From the NCBI GenBank assembly GCA_964462135.1, contig CAYWWK010000006.1:23344-87343 (forward strand): a stretch of 64,000 nucleotides of DNA, given 5' to 3'. Source of the stretch: MGBC163016 sp964462135 (GTDB taxonomy: Bacteria > Actinomycetota > Coriobacteriia > Coriobacteriales > Eggerthellaceae). Positions 6,930 through 16,098 of this stretch are shown here, in pieces. Numbering within the stretch: position 1 is the first letter of the stretch; every line of letters starts with the position of its first letter. The notes under the pieces are model-generated. The model was given only the letters and a program-made list of their open reading frames with translations. It searched no databases and was not told the origin of the DNA. The position numbers and the translations under genes were made by a program.

Positions 6930-9107
6930 TTACACGGTTCGAGCGATCCCGTACACTTGGCGAATGGCAAGGGCTGTGAACTTTGGCCAGATGAGCTTGG
7001 ATGTCACCGGCTCCAGGATGGGCTCAGGGTAGGGCTCATCGATTTCCATGGGGTTGCAGTCTCCCACGGCATATACCTCAGGTGCAAGGTCCTTCACTTG
7101 TTCATACAAAGCCAGATTCTTGTCCATGGGCAGCGTTGTGACAACGGTATCCACGGTTATCTGCAAGGGATTGCTGCCATCCTTATTCGCAATGACCACA
7201 CCCTCGTTGTTTATTTCAACGACGATAACGTCTCGATGCATCTCGACATCGCTCTTCATGAGCCAACGGATCATGTTCGGCTTCGGGCCGGTATCGGGCA
7301 TGCCAGCACCCAGCTCATCACTTTCTTCGATGATGACGACGTCGCGTCCACGCTTCAAGAGGAAATGGGCGGTTTGCAGGCCATGGGCTGCTCCACCGAT
7401 GAGCGCAACGCGTTTTCCAACAGGGATGTACATCTTCGAGAGCTTGGCTACGCGTTCGATGTTGAACATCTTCATAGCCTGCTTCAATTGAGCATGAAGT
7501 ACTTCGCCGGTGACGACGTTCTTGTTGTCTATGCCGGGGATGTCTATGGTTGGCTCTGCTCCACCTACGGCAACGAAGATGACGTCAGGATTGATGGACT
7601 TGACGAGGTTGGCATCCACCTTCGTCTTCAGCCGTATGTCGACACCGAGCTTCTTCACTTGAGCGGCGAGCCAATTGGCAAATCCCAGATAGTCATAATG
7701 GAAGTCGCTGATCATACCCGCAAGGGGAAGAGTGCCGCCCAAAGAGGGCTCCTTGTCACACAGGATGACATCGTGCCCGCGCAATGCGCAGATGCGCGCC
7801 GCTTCCATGCCGGAAGCGCCTCCTCCGATGACCAGTACCTTCTTCTTCACGTCTGCGGGGTGTATCTCCGAGATTTCATGAACCTCGTTGGCGCCGCCAT
7901 TGACCATGCACCAGTTGTTGACGAAGTGATCTGCCGTGTCATAGCAGGTATTGCAACCAACGCAGGGACGAATGTCATCGTAGTTGCCCTCAATGACCTT
8001 CTTCGCATAATAGGTGTCTGCCTGAGCGCGACGGCATATGCTGATCATGTCCAGACGGCCTTTCGCGATGAGGCCGTCGGCGGTGAATGGGTCCGTGCGA
8101 CCCGATACGCTCACCGGGATGTTGACTGCCTTCTTGATGGCTTCGGCAGCCTTCGACCAGCCCATGATCCCTTTGCCGAACTCCTGGTTGATTCCATAGT
8201 CTCCAAGATAGAGATCCATGAACTCAGGGAACAAGTCTACGTCGGGAAGCTCGTGGGACATGCGGGGGAGATCATACTTCGTAACGCCATCATGGTAGAC
8301 CTCGTAGCGGCAATGGATCGCATCAGCACCCGATGCCTCAAGGAGCTTGCATATCTCAACGGTATCTTGGACGGTGCGACCGTTCTCCAGATTGTATTCC
8401 GCTCCGGACAGGTTGTTGAAGATGACGAAATCCTTGCCGCAGCGAGCACGTATCTTCTGATTGATCTCGCAGAGGATGCGCGCTCGATTCTCGACAGAGC
8501 CGCCATATTCGTCGGTGCGCTTGTTCCATGCAGGGGAGATGAAGGTGTTCAGCCCATGATTGTGGCCCGCATTGATCTCGATGGCATCAACACCGCATTC
8601 TTGCAGCACCTGTGCCGTTTCGGCGAATTTGTCGGTTATCACATCAATCTGCTCTTTGGTGAGCTCTTTGGTTGGCTGGACGAAGGGGATGAGTTTCTCA
8701 AGGTCTTCTGCAGTGAGATTCGAAGACGCATAGGATGGAACACCTTCCTGGTTGTAGCGGGCCATGCTGCTCAGCACGTACTGCCAGCAGGAATAGGCAC
8801 CGTTCTCGTGAATCCTGTCAGACAGCTGCTTTATGCCCTCTTTCCCAAAGGTCTCGATGATGGAGGAGTGTGCTTTGTTCTCATCGTGGGGGTCGATGCT
8901 TATGGCGCCGCCAGCAGCAGACACTAGCGAGAACCCGCCTGCAGCAAGGTCGCCATACCAATCCAGCCATCGCGGTGACATCGGGAGATCCCCTTTATCG
9001 TCCATGGATAGACCGGAGTGGGACCCCATGTGTATCATGCGATTCTTGAGCGTGAGCGAACCGACTTGGATCGGTTCCAGGACATGGGTCGGTTTCTTCT
9101 GAGCCAT
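6930..9107 (-). CDS. NADH:flavin oxidoreductase, 4Fe-4S Old Yellow Enzyme (2,4-dienoyl-CoA reductase / BaiH-like)
   Basis: A 725-residue multidomain flavoenzyme. Residues 10-350 form the FMN TIM barrel (VGSLTLKNRMIHMGSHSG; INAGHNHGLNTFISPAWNKR; SGRTDPF). A CVGCNTC...C cluster motif follows, binding one [4Fe-4S]. Then come FAD/NAD(P) Rossmann domains (VLVIGGGASGMEAARICALRG and VALIGGAAHGLQTAHFLL). Related enzymes reduce enoyl-CoAs, bile-acid intermediates, N-oxides or other activated C=C bonds in the cytoplasm; the substrate is unassigned. The start is ATG 9107, with AAGGAG 7 nt upstream, rather than 17 codons earlier. It is transcribed alone, divergently from an MFS transporter. Confidence 0.9.
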   Translation of the reverse strand: MAQKKPTHVLEPIQVGSLTLKNRMIHMGSHSGLSMDDKGDLPMSPRWLDWYGDLAAGGFSLVSAAGGAISIDPHDENKAHSSIIETFGKEGIKQLSDRIHENGAYSCWQYVLSSMARYNQEGVPSYASSNLTAEDLEKLIPFVQPTKELTKEQIDVITDKFAETAQVLQECGVDAIEINAGHNHGLNTFISPAWNKRTDEYGGSVENRARILCEINQKIRARCGKDFVIFNNLSGAEYNLENGRTVQDTVEICKLLEASGADAIHCRYEVYHDGVTKYDLPRMSHELPDVDLFPEFMDLYLGDYGINQEFGKGIMGWSKAAEAIKKAVNIPVSVSGRTDPFTADGLIAKGRLDMISICRRAQADTYYAKKVIEGNYDDIRPCVGCNTCYDTADHFVNNWCMVNGGANEVHEISEIHPADVKKKVLVIGGGASGMEAARICALRGHDVILCDKEPSLGGTLPLAGMISDFHYDYLGFANWLAAQVKKLGVDIRLKTKVDANLVKSINPDVIFVAVGGAEPTIDIPGIDNKNVVTGEVLHAQLKQAMKMFNIERVAKLSKMYIPVGKRVALIGGAAHGLQTAHFLLKRGRDVVIIEESDELGAGMPDTGPKPNMIRWLMKSDVEMHRDVIVVEINNEGVVIANKDGSNPLQITVDTVVTTLPMDKNLALYEQVKDLAPEVYAVGDCNPMEIDEPYPEPILEPVTSKLIWPKFTALAIRQVYGIARTV

Positions 9108-9325
9108 TATGCTCCTTCCCGTTGCGTTGGGCTTCCCATTCATCTTAGAGAAGCTCACCCAAAGGCATATTCTTCGTATCGTTCTAGAATCAAGAAGGCT
9201 GTCATACCGTCAGGTTGAGACGAGAGAGGGTTCAGGGGGCAGCGCAGGGCATCCCTTCCGCTGTCCGGCGAATTGGGCGCGGGAGTCGACCAGCACAGTG
9301 GCTGGGCATTTACGCGGACACGGTT

Positions 9326-9337
9326 TACACTGTGCCC
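9326..9337 (+). promoter_or_regulatory. -10 box of a probable leaderless MFS transcript
   Basis: TACACT (9326-9331) ends 6 nt before ATG 9338, placing the expected transcription start on or next to the start codon. No Shine-Dalgarno sequence is visible. The -35 is unclear. Confidence 0.4.
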
Positions 9338-10564
9338 ATGGAAGCTGACAAGACACCGAAGACGAAAGCGCGCGAATCCATCTGGAGCGTCCCCTACGTC
9401 ATCCTGATGGTCGTGAACCTCTTCCAGTCCATGGCTGCTTTCATGACCAGCACCACCCTGCCGCTCTATGCTGATTCGCTCGGTGCCTCCACGGCCACGG
9501 TGGGCATCGTCGTGAGCTCCTTCTCGGTGAGCGCGCTTCTGGTGCGTCCCTTCGCAGGACCCGCCTTCGACAGCTTCTCCCGCAAATGGATGCTCTTGGC
9601 TTCTCAGGCCATCATCTGCATCTCGCTCGCGCTCTATGGTTTCGCCGACAGCATCGGCGTGCTCTGCGCCATCCGCCTGCTCCATGGGATAGGCATCGGG
9701 TGCAGTGGCCCCTTGGCGATGTCGCTTGTATCGGAATTCCTGCCAATGTCGAAGTTCGCCAGCGGTATCAGCATCTATGCCTTGGCTCAATCCTTCGCCC
9801 AGGTCATCGGACCCGCGGCGGGGCTCTTCATCGTCAACGCCATCGGCTTTCTGGAATCGTACCTGCTCTCAGCGGGGCTCCTGTTCGTTGCCATGTTGGG
9901 CATCTTCGCCATCAAGGACCCTCGCCGGGAGCGCTTGCCCTACCGGCTTCGCTTTGACCGCATGTTCGCGAAGGAAGCGATGGGCAAGGGATTCGCCCTG
10001 ATGCTCTTGGCCACCTCCTTTTCGTGCATGACCTCCTATGTGGTGCTTTATGGCTATGAGCTTGGGGTTGCAAACATGGGCTTGTTCTTCGTGGTCTATG
10101 CGCTGTGTCTCGTGGCAACGCGGCCGATCAGCGGCAACTTGGCTGACAGGTTCGGCACGCCTCAATTGCTGATGGTGGGAATGGTCTTCTTCGCCGGGTC
10201 ATACATCACGCTTTCGGTGGCTGACGGCCTCTTCGGCTTCATCCTGGCCGCCGTCATCGGCTCTGCGGGCTTTGGTTGCTGTGGGCCCTTGCTGCAGTCC
10301 TACGCCTTGGCCTCGGTTCCCTCGGATCGAAGGGGAGCAGCCAGCAACACGGCGTTCACGGGTCTCGACTTGGGTATGCTTCTGGGTCCTGTGGCAGGTG
10401 GTTGCGTGGTGGAGCAGCTGGCCAGTCCGCTGGGGAGTCAGGCTGCCGCCTATGGTGCGATGTGGCTGGTGATGCTGGTTCCCATCGGTGTTGCTGCCGT
10501 GGTTGTTTCGAATTGGATCCGCAGAGGTCGAAGAGCAAGCAAGTCGGAGGTTGGCAGATGCTGA
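9338..10564 (+). CDS. MFS transporter
   Basis: A 408-residue protein with twelve predicted helices. The loop 2-3 MFS signature is recognisable in RPFAGPAFDSFSRKWML and its second-half counterpart in RPISGNLADRFGTPQLL. It belongs to the drug/metabolite-exporter-like MFS proteins; the substrate is unknown. I choose ATG 9338 because upstream codons are not membrane-like and a -10 box sits 6 nt before it. It is followed 52 nt later by fchA on the same strand, so cotranscription with the folate genes is possible but unproven. Confidence 0.85.
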   Translation: MEADKTPKTKARESIWSVPYVILMVVNLFQSMAAFMTSTTLPLYADSLGASTATVGIVVSSFSVSALLVRPFAGPAFDSFSRKWMLLASQAIICISLALYGFADSIGVLCAIRLLHGIGIGCSGPLAMSLVSEFLPMSKFASGISIYALAQSFAQVIGPAAGLFIVNAIGFLESYLLSAGLLFVAMLGIFAIKDPRRERLPYRLRFDRMFAKEAMGKGFALMLLATSFSCMTSYVVLYGYELGVANMGLFFVVYALCLVATRPISGNLADRFGTPQLLMVGMVFFAGSYITLSVADGLFGFILAAVIGSAGFGCCGPLLQSYALASVPSDRRGAASNTAFTGLDLGMLLGPVAGGCVVEQLASPLGSQAAAYGAMWLVMLVPIGVAAVVVSNWIRRGRRASKSEVGRC

Positions 10565-10616
10565 CGGAGCATGGGTGCGGGCGTGTGCCAAGATCGGAGA
10601 GGTGAAGGAGATGGGG

Positions 10617-11243
10617 ATGGCGAAGATGATGGAGGACATGACCTGTGCCGGGTTCGCCTCTGCACTGGCTTCGAAGGAGAGCGTGCCAGGTGGAGGAGGC
10701 GCCGCGGCATATGCGGGAGCGTTGGCGGCTGCTCTGGATGGCATGGTCGCTCGCTTCACGACAGGCAAGAGGGCCTATGCGGATGTCGAAGAGGATATCC
10801 AGCGCATCATTGGCGAGAGCGACAAGGCCTGCATGCGGATGATGGAACTGGTTGACGAGGATGCAGAAGGCTTCTTCCCTCTCTCTCAGGCCTATGCCAT
10901 TCCTCGGGATGATCCTGGCCGTGATGAGGTGTTGGAGCGTTGCACGAAGCAGGCGATCGAGGCGCCTTTCGCTATGATGCGCGTGGCCTGTCAGGTCATC
11001 AGGCTGGCTGAGGAGCTGCTCAAGAAGGGATCCAAGATGCTCATCTCGGATGTAGGGTGCGCGGCCGCTTTGGCCCGAGCCTCTCTTGAGGCGGCAGCCT
11101 TGAGCGTGGCCGTCAACACCTCTGCGCTCAGGGATGGCGAATATGCAAAACGCATCAATGGCGAATGCAAGGAGATGCTTGCCGAATATCCATCACGTGC
11201 GCAAGCGGTCGTTGATGGGGTCATGGACATGACCCTGGCATGA
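10617..11243 (+). CDS. fchA: cyclodeaminase/cyclohydrolase family protein (FchA-type methenyl-THF cyclohydrolase)
   Basis: A 208-residue all-helical protein of the formiminotetrahydrofolate cyclodeaminase family, with the glycine-rich loop SVPGGGGAAAYAGALAAAL near the N-terminus and the central FFPLSQAYAIPRD segment. Family members act in the cytosol on formimino-THF (cyclodeamination) or on methenyl-THF (cyclohydrolase, the FchA role in purine fermenters and acetogens). ATG 10617 has GAAGGAG at a spacing of 6; ATG 10611 abuts the RBS. The next gene, 25 nt downstream, is a FolD variant, favouring the folate C1 role. No histidine-degradation gene is nearby. Confidence 0.8.
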   Translation: MAKMMEDMTCAGFASALASKESVPGGGGAAAYAGALAAALDGMVARFTTGKRAYADVEEDIQRIIGESDKACMRMMELVDEDAEGFFPLSQAYAIPRDDPGRDEVLERCTKQAIEAPFAMMRVACQVIRLAEELLKKGSKMLISDVGCAAALARASLEAAALSVAVNTSALRDGEYAKRINGECKEMLAEYPSRAQAVVDGVMDMTLA

Positions 11244-11268
11244 TGAGGCGAAGGGGAAAGGACGTACC

Positions 11269-12129
11269 ATGGCCATACTGCTCAGGGGAAAGCCTGTTGC
11301 TGACGCGATAGGGGAATCCCTCAGACCGCGGATAGCCTCCCTTGCGGAAGCGGGTGTCACACCAACGCTTGCTATCATCCGCGTGGGTGAGCGTGAGGAT
11401 GATCTGTCCTATGAGCGTGGAGCGCAGAAGCGGTTCGATGGCTTGGGCTTGAGGATCAGGCATATCACCTTGGATGAGGCCTGCAGTCAAGATGACTTGA
11501 TGTGCGCCATTGAGCGCGTCGATGATGATAGGGGCATCCATGGGTGTCTTCTGATGCGACCGTTGCCGGAGCACCTCGATGAGGCGGCAGCCTGTCAAGC
11601 GCTTCATCCTGACAAGGATGTTGACGGTATCACCGAAGGATCCCTGTTCGCCCTGTTCGCTGGCCAGCGCCGTGGATTCGCACCATGCACCGCCGATGCA
11701 TGCATCAAACTCCTCGAGCACTATGGCTATCAGCTGGAAGGGGCAGAAGCCACCGTGGTTGGCAGGAGCATGGTCATCGGCAAGCCTGTTGCCATGCTGC
11801 TCTTGAACGCCAATGCGACCGTGCGCATCACGCATACCCGCACCAAAGAGTTGGATGCGGCCTGTCGACAAGCGGATATCCTCGTCGTGGCTTGCGGGCA
11901 GGCACGCGCCATCGGGATGGACGCAGTGCGTACCGGGCAAGTCGTAGTGGACGTGGGCATCAATTGGGATGCGGAAGATGAGAGGCTTGTGGGAGACGTC
12001 GCCTTCGACGAGGTCGAGCCTGTGGTGGATGCCATCACGCCTGTTCCAGGAGGAGTGGGAAGCGTCACGACTGCCGTCTTGGCTGAGCATGTGGTTACAG
12101 CGGCTCAGAACAGCTTGGATCGCCGGTAA
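11269..12129 (+). CDS. folD: FolD-type methylene-THF dehydrogenase/cyclohydrolase, variant active site
   Basis: A 286-residue protein with both FolD signatures: CLLMRPLPEHLDE with DKDVDGIT in the N-terminal domain, and VVGRSMVIGKPVAMLL plus PGGVGSVTTAVL in the NADP-binding domain. The catalytic motif, usually Tyr-x3-Lys, reads SYERGAQKRFD, so the Lys four residues after Tyr is Ala; a second Lys two residues further on is kept. That Lys drives the cyclohydrolase step in characterised enzymes, so this copy may be mainly a dehydrogenase, with the adjacent FchA supplying cyclohydrolase activity. RBS GGGGAAAGGAC precedes ATG. Confidence 0.9.
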   Translation: MAILLRGKPVADAIGESLRPRIASLAEAGVTPTLAIIRVGEREDDLSYERGAQKRFDGLGLRIRHITLDEACSQDDLMCAIERVDDDRGIHGCLLMRPLPEHLDEAAACQALHPDKDVDGITEGSLFALFAGQRRGFAPCTADACIKLLEHYGYQLEGAEATVVGRSMVIGKPVAMLLLNANATVRITHTRTKELDAACRQADILVVACGQARAIGMDAVRTGQVVVDVGINWDAEDERLVGDVAFDEVEPVVDAITPVPGGVGSVTTAVLAEHVVTAAQNSLDRR

Positions 12130-12219
12130 CAACCTAGACGCAAAAGCCCCTTGATGCTGCTCTTTGGATGGGGAGGCTCCTAGAATCGAAACACCATCCG
12201 AGAGATCAAGGAGCTCATC

Positions 12220-13185
12220 ATGTGCACAAGCGTGAGATTTATCGGTGAAGACGGGGCCATGTATTGGGGCCGCAATCTCGATTGGAATGAGGGCTATGGC
12301 CAGTTTCCTCTCATCATGCCCAAAGGCTTCATGGTTAGGCAGGCCTTTGGTCCTGACTATGAGAGCAAGTATGCCGCCATCGGCATGAGCGTCGAATATG
12401 AAGGTTACCCGCTCTACTTCAATTGCGGAAACGATGCGGGTCTTGCTGTGGGAGGGTTGAACTTCCCAGGATATGCCCAGTTTGAGAAAGGTCCGGTCAA
12501 GGGAAAGACGAACGTCGCTGCCTACGAGATGCCTGCCTGGGTGGCTGCGAACTTCTCCACGGTGGATGAGGCGGAAGAGGCCCTCAGAAACGTGGCCATC
12601 GTCGACCAGCCCATCGCGCCGTCCATGCCGGTGGCCATGCTGCACTGGCATATCGCTGATGCGAAGCGCAGCATCGTGGTGGAGTACCAGGCCGACGGCA
12701 TGCACATCTACGAGGACAGCGTGGATGTGCTCACGAATCAGCCACCGTTCCCGTGGCATATGGAAAACCTACGCAACTACATGAATTGCAGCGGCCATTG
12801 GGCTGGAGAGGTCACGTGGAGCAAGGACACCATGACGCCTTTCGGAACTGGGGCCACCATGCGTGGCATCCCGGGGGACACCTATTCCACGTCCCGTTTC
12901 GTGAAGGCGGCCTTCATCAACGCCTTCCATCCCACGAAGCGGACGGAGGCTGACAATGTCACACGCATGTTCCATACCCTTGGGAACGTGTCATTCGTGG
13001 AGGGCTGTGCCCAGATGGCCGACGGTTCCTATGAGATGACCTTGTTCTCTGATTGCTTCAGCGCCCAGAGCGGCACCTACTATTACAACACCTATGATGA
13101 TCCGGCTCTGCGCTGTGCGTGCCTGAAGGACTATCAGGATGCCTCTCCGAAAAGCCTGGTGAAGCCTGAACTGAAGCGGCTGTGA
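12220..13185 (+). CDS. choloylglycine hydrolase family (linear amide C-N hydrolase, Ntn)
   Basis: A 321-residue Ntn-hydrolase. After Met removal the N-terminal nucleophile is Cys2 (MCTSVRF), with Arg18 and Asp21 in GRNLDW, an Asn in GGLNFPGYA, an Asn in VLTNQPPFPWHMENL and an Arg in STSRFVKAAF. This is the full catalytic set of bile salt hydrolases and penicillin V acylases. It hydrolyses amide bonds of conjugated bile acids, penicillin V or N-acyl amino acids/lactones; sequence alone does not choose between these. No signal peptide is present. RBS AAGGAG lies 7 nt before ATG. A double hairpin ends the transcript. Confidence 0.9.
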   Translation: MCTSVRFIGEDGAMYWGRNLDWNEGYGQFPLIMPKGFMVRQAFGPDYESKYAAIGMSVEYEGYPLYFNCGNDAGLAVGGLNFPGYAQFEKGPVKGKTNVAAYEMPAWVAANFSTVDEAEEALRNVAIVDQPIAPSMPVAMLHWHIADAKRSIVVEYQADGMHIYEDSVDVLTNQPPFPWHMENLRNYMNCSGHWAGEVTWSKDTMTPFGTGATMRGIPGDTYSTSRFVKAAFINAFHPTKRTEADNVTRMFHTLGNVSFVEGCAQMADGSYEMTLFSDCFSAQSGTYYYNTYDDPALRCACLKDYQDASPKSLVKPELKRL

Positions 13186-13213
13186 TCCGTCAAGCGCCCA
13201 GCAGGTTGAGGTG

Positions 13214-13246
13214 GTACGGGTGAATTCGTGATGAATTCACCCGTAC
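13214..13246. terminator. 14-bp perfect hairpin downstream of the Ntn-hydrolase
   Basis: GTACGGGTGAATTC pairs perfectly with GAATTCACCCGTAC around a GTGAT loop. It lies between convergent genes and is followed by a second hairpin. It may act as a terminator or mRNA stabiliser. Confidence 0.6.
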
Positions 13247-13253
13247 TATACGG

Positions 13254-13292
13254 AAGATGACCCCGGAGCATCTCGGTTCCGGGGTCGTCTTT
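13254..13292. terminator. bidirectional terminator hairpin
   Basis: AAGATGACCCCGGA pairs with TCCGGGGTCGTCTT (one T-G wobble), followed by TTG on the plus side and preceded by A-rich bases on the other. It separates the convergent Ntn-hydrolase and pspA genes. Confidence 0.7.
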
Positions 13293-13313
13293 GAAAACGG
13301 GAAGAGATGGGTG

Positions 13314-14000
13314 TCAGGCCATGCCCATCTCGGACTTGAGTCTGGCCAGGTCATCTTCGACGCTGGCATCCACACCCATCGATTCATACTTCTTCTCAAG
13401 CTCTTCGGTTTCGCTTGCAGGCTTCTCGTTGAGCTGGCTCATGGCATTGGCCTTGTCCAGCATGGCATCGGTCTTCGCCTCCATGCGTTCGAAGGCGCTC
13501 ATGGCCCCCTCGGCCTTGTCGGCTCCGGAGGTCATCTTGTTGACCTTCTCCTGGGTTTTCGCCACCGCAGCCTTCGCCTTGATGACTTCCTTGCGTTCTT
13601 GAAGGGTCTCGATGTCGCTGACCAGCTTGTCATGCATCTGTCGCATCTTGGAGGCATTTTCGGTGGCAGCTGCATAGGCGGTCTGCAGGCCTTCGTTCTT
13701 GCCTTCCAGTTCCTGCTTCTTCTTTAGGAACACGCGGGCATCATCCTCGTTGCCAGCGGCCAATGCCTTGCGTGCCAGTTCCTCGTACTTGTCAATGTCC
13801 TTCGTGTTCTCTTCCACCAGTCGCTTGCACCGGGCCTCTTCGGCCATGACGCCAGCAGTGGCTTCCTTGACCTCAGCAAGGCTTTCGGTCAGATCGCGCA
13901 TGTACTGTTCGATCATCTTCGAGGGATCCTCGGCTCGATCGAGCAGTTCGTTGATGTTCGCTTTGACGATGGTGGTGAAGCGATCGAGTATTCCTGCCAT
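13314..14000 (-). CDS. pspA: PspA/IM30 family membrane-stress protein
   Basis: A 228-residue, almost completely alpha-helical coiled-coil protein. It opens with MAGILDRFTTIVKANINELLDRAEDP, the amphipathic membrane-binding helix and first hairpin of PspA, followed by KMIEQYMRDL. PspA/IM30 proteins polymerise on the inner membrane surface and preserve its integrity under stress. ATG 14000 is preferred because AGGAG lies 5 nt upstream, whereas ATG 14006 overlaps it. It lies about 100 nt downstream of the TPM-domain gene in the same direction. No pspF/pspBC-like partner is visible. Confidence 0.9.
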   Translation of the reverse strand: MAGILDRFTTIVKANINELLDRAEDPSKMIEQYMRDLTESLAEVKEATAGVMAEEARCKRLVEENTKDIDKYEELARKALAAGNEDDARVFLKKKQELEGKNEGLQTAYAAATENASKMRQMHDKLVSDIETLQERKEVIKAKAAVAKTQEKVNKMTSGADKAEGAMSAFERMEAKTDAMLDKANAMSQLNEKPASETEELEKKYESMGVDASVEDDLARLKSEMGMA

Positions 14001-14103
14001 GGTCATCTCCTGTTCCTTTGACGTGCGCTTGATTGCGCATCGTGGTCTGGTGGACTGATGCGTCCATTGTGATTCAATCGGACGGGTTCATTGATGGGCA
14101 GCA

Positions 14104-15315
14104 TCAAGCTTTATCCGATTCGTCACCGTTGTACTTTCGCTCCAGCTCTTCCAGAGCATCGTCTCCGAACTTCTCGAAGGTGCTGGGAACATCATGGGGA
14201 GGGGAAACGGCGTCCTTATCATCAAGGGCAGTACGTGAGTTCTCGTATTCCTTCGCCAGTTGCTCGACGCTCTCATCTTCGAACCTCTCAAGTGGCGTGC
14301 TGAGGATCTCCTGCTGGCGCTTCTGCTCCCTTTCCTGGGCCTCCCGTCGGCGCTTGAGGACGAGAGCCACGATGATGGCAACGATGACGATGCCCGCTAC
14401 CACGGCACCCGCGATGAACTTCGGTGTTGAGCGAGCCACGTCAGTGGTCATGATGCGATCAGCCGTCTCTCGGTAGGTGTTGGCGAATATCTCGGTTTCC
14501 GTGAGATCCCAGTCGTCGTAGTTGATGGAGAGGTATTCGCCGAAGATGCTCAAAGCCTCAGCATCCATGACTGCCTTTGCCTGGGCGCCCACGAAGTATC
14601 CTGCGTTGAAGCGTCCGGTGCCGTCATCGCAGAACACCAGCACGAAGTGAGATCCATCATCCCCGAAGTGGTTCTCGTAGTAATCGCTTGCCTGTTGAGT
14701 CAGAGCCTCTTGGGAGGTCAGCTGTCCGTTGGGGAGGATGATGAGATAGGGGACCACACCGGTGTCCAAGCAGAATTGCCTCATGGCCCGATCAAGTTCC
14801 TTCGGATTCTCTATCCAATCCCCGCTGTCATCTTGAAAGTACCCCGTATCCTGCACCACGCCCAAGGGAAGGGCCGTGCGTTCCACCGTTGAGGAACTCT
14901 TGGTCTCTCCACTGCCAGAACCGAAATCAAGAAGCGCTGAGAGAAGACCTACCAGCAGCACAGCGCAGATGAGGACGATGATGGTGGCGAGGCATCCCGA
15001 TGAGCCCTTTTGGCCTCCCGATGGTCCGTCTGGGCGAGGGTCTGGCGAAGAGGGCATCTGCGGTGGGGGATAGCTGCCGCCACCGCCCCGAGAGCCGCCA
15101 AGGAGGTTGCCCAGCAGGAAGCCTCCGAGAAAACCGCCGCCTCCCGAAGAGTGACCAGTGGGCATGCCGCCTGAGCGGCCACCACCGAACCCGCCGAATC
15201 CACCATGGGAGCGCCCGCCGGTTCCTCCGGAGAAGCCGCCACCAATACCGCCTCCGCCAGAGAAACCGCCCCCGAATCCACCGCCGAAGCCGCCGCCTCC
15301 ACCTGAACGTCCCAT
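14104..15315 (-). CDS. TPM-domain membrane protein with glycine-rich N-terminus
   Basis: A 403-residue protein. The first ~110 residues are a low-complexity Gly/Ser/Phe-rich tract (GGGFGGGFGGG type repeats). A helix (ATIIVLICAVLLVGLLSALL) follows, then a TPM (TLP18.3/Psb32/MOLO-1) domain beginning VQDTGYFQDDSGDW and containing VVPYLIILPNG and HFVLVFCDDG, a second helix (AGAVVAGIVIVAIIVALVL) and a charged cytoplasmic tail. TPM domains occur in membrane-repair and phosphatase-like proteins; function here is unknown, but the PspA neighbour fits an envelope role. The start at ATG 15315 is supported by GGGAGGAG upstream. Confidence 0.8.
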   Translation of the reverse strand: MGRSGGGGGFGGGFGGGFSGGGGIGGGFSGGTGGRSHGGFGGFGGGRSGGMPTGHSSGGGGFLGGFLLGNLLGGSRGGGGSYPPPQMPSSPDPRPDGPSGGQKGSSGCLATIIVLICAVLLVGLLSALLDFGSGSGETKSSSTVERTALPLGVVQDTGYFQDDSGDWIENPKELDRAMRQFCLDTGVVPYLIILPNGQLTSQEALTQQASDYYENHFGDDGSHFVLVFCDDGTGRFNAGYFVGAQAKAVMDAEALSIFGEYLSINYDDWDLTETEIFANTYRETADRIMTTDVARSTPKFIAGAVVAGIVIVAIIVALVLKRRREAQEREQKRQQEILSTPLERFEDESVEQLAKEYENSRTALDDKDAVSPPHDVPSTFEKFGDDALEELERKYNGDESDKA

Positions 15316-15576
15316 GAGGAGATCTCCTCCCTTTTGATTGCAGGGTTGCTTGGCGGGTTCACCGGTCCTCCATCTGCAGCCATGGTGACAGGCAAGCAGC
15401 CCTGTTCGCTCTTCCATCCATCATATCCGATGGACCAGTGCCTGGACGCAGAGTATGGAAGGAAGTCCCATTCGCGCTGCCAAGCCATTGTCTGGCACGC
15501 TATCACTCATGCATATGCGCTGAGGCAGTCATGGGCCATCCGTTACAGATCTGAGTGCTGGAGGACCGCGCTGTTC

Positions 15577-16008
15577 CTAGTGCCTGCGCTCGGCACGATA
15601 GCGACTGAGTGCCTCATCAAGGTTTCGGGAAGATCGTCGATAGTACAGGGTGTATGCGACCGTCATGAGAGCCAGTATGGCCAAGTAGATGAGGGTGAAT
15701 GTCCCCCAAGCGCCCAGATCGTCCGTGGGCAGCCACTGCCCCAGATAGGCGCACAGCGCCAGTACGACGAAGGCGGTCAGGCCAAAGCCCAGCACGCGTC
15801 CAGGATAGGCAAGACGCTTCAAAATGCGGTTCGTGAACCAGAACGACTGAAGGATGGCGAGACACACGCAGCCTATGAGCAGCGTTATGGTGACGAGCAG
15901 TCCGTATTCAGGTCCCGCGAAGATGAGCCCGAAAATGGTCCAGATGGTCATGGAGCAGGTGAAGATCACGCATCCACCTACCAGAGTCTTCTTGATGAGG
16001 TTAGACAT
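15577..16008 (-). CDS. DUF3021 four-helix membrane protein
   Basis: A 143-residue protein with four predicted helices (GGCVIFTCSMTIWTIFGLIF; LLVTITLLIGCVCLAIL; VLGFGLTAFVVLALCAYL; FTLIYLAILALMTVAYTLY) and a basic C-terminal tail. DUF3021 proteins are usually encoded next to a LytTR-domain regulator, as here (90 nt downstream of it), and are thought to modulate or be regulated by it. ATG 16008 has AAGGGAG 6 nt upstream. The function is otherwise unknown. Confidence 0.8.
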   Translation of the reverse strand: MSNLIKKTLVGGCVIFTCSMTIWTIFGLIFAGPEYGLLVTITLLIGCVCLAILQSFWFTNRILKRLAYPGRVLGFGLTAFVVLALCAYLGQWLPTDDLGAWGTFTLIYLAILALMTVAYTLYYRRSSRNLDEALSRYRAERRH

Positions 16009-16098
16009 GATGGCTCCCTTCTTCATTCACTTTCACATCAAAGGCTTCCTACGAGCCGATTTCAAATCCTGTCATTCGATATGTCCCGTCGTGCATCC

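Noticed and set aside
6798..8927. 709-codon plus-strand frame opposite the flavoprotein gene
   Set aside because: It lies fully antisense to the 4Fe-4S Old Yellow Enzyme gene, which has all its domain motifs; the antisense product has no domain pattern.
11221..12759. 512-codon minus-strand frame across folD and the Ntn-hydrolase
   Set aside because: It is antisense to two well-supported genes and shows the shadow composition (His, Arg, Asp repeats) without motifs.
12220..13185. Firm naming of the Ntn-hydrolase as bile salt hydrolase
   Set aside because: The catalytic residues are shared by penicillin V acylases and other linear amidases; substrate loops cannot be judged from sequence reading alone.
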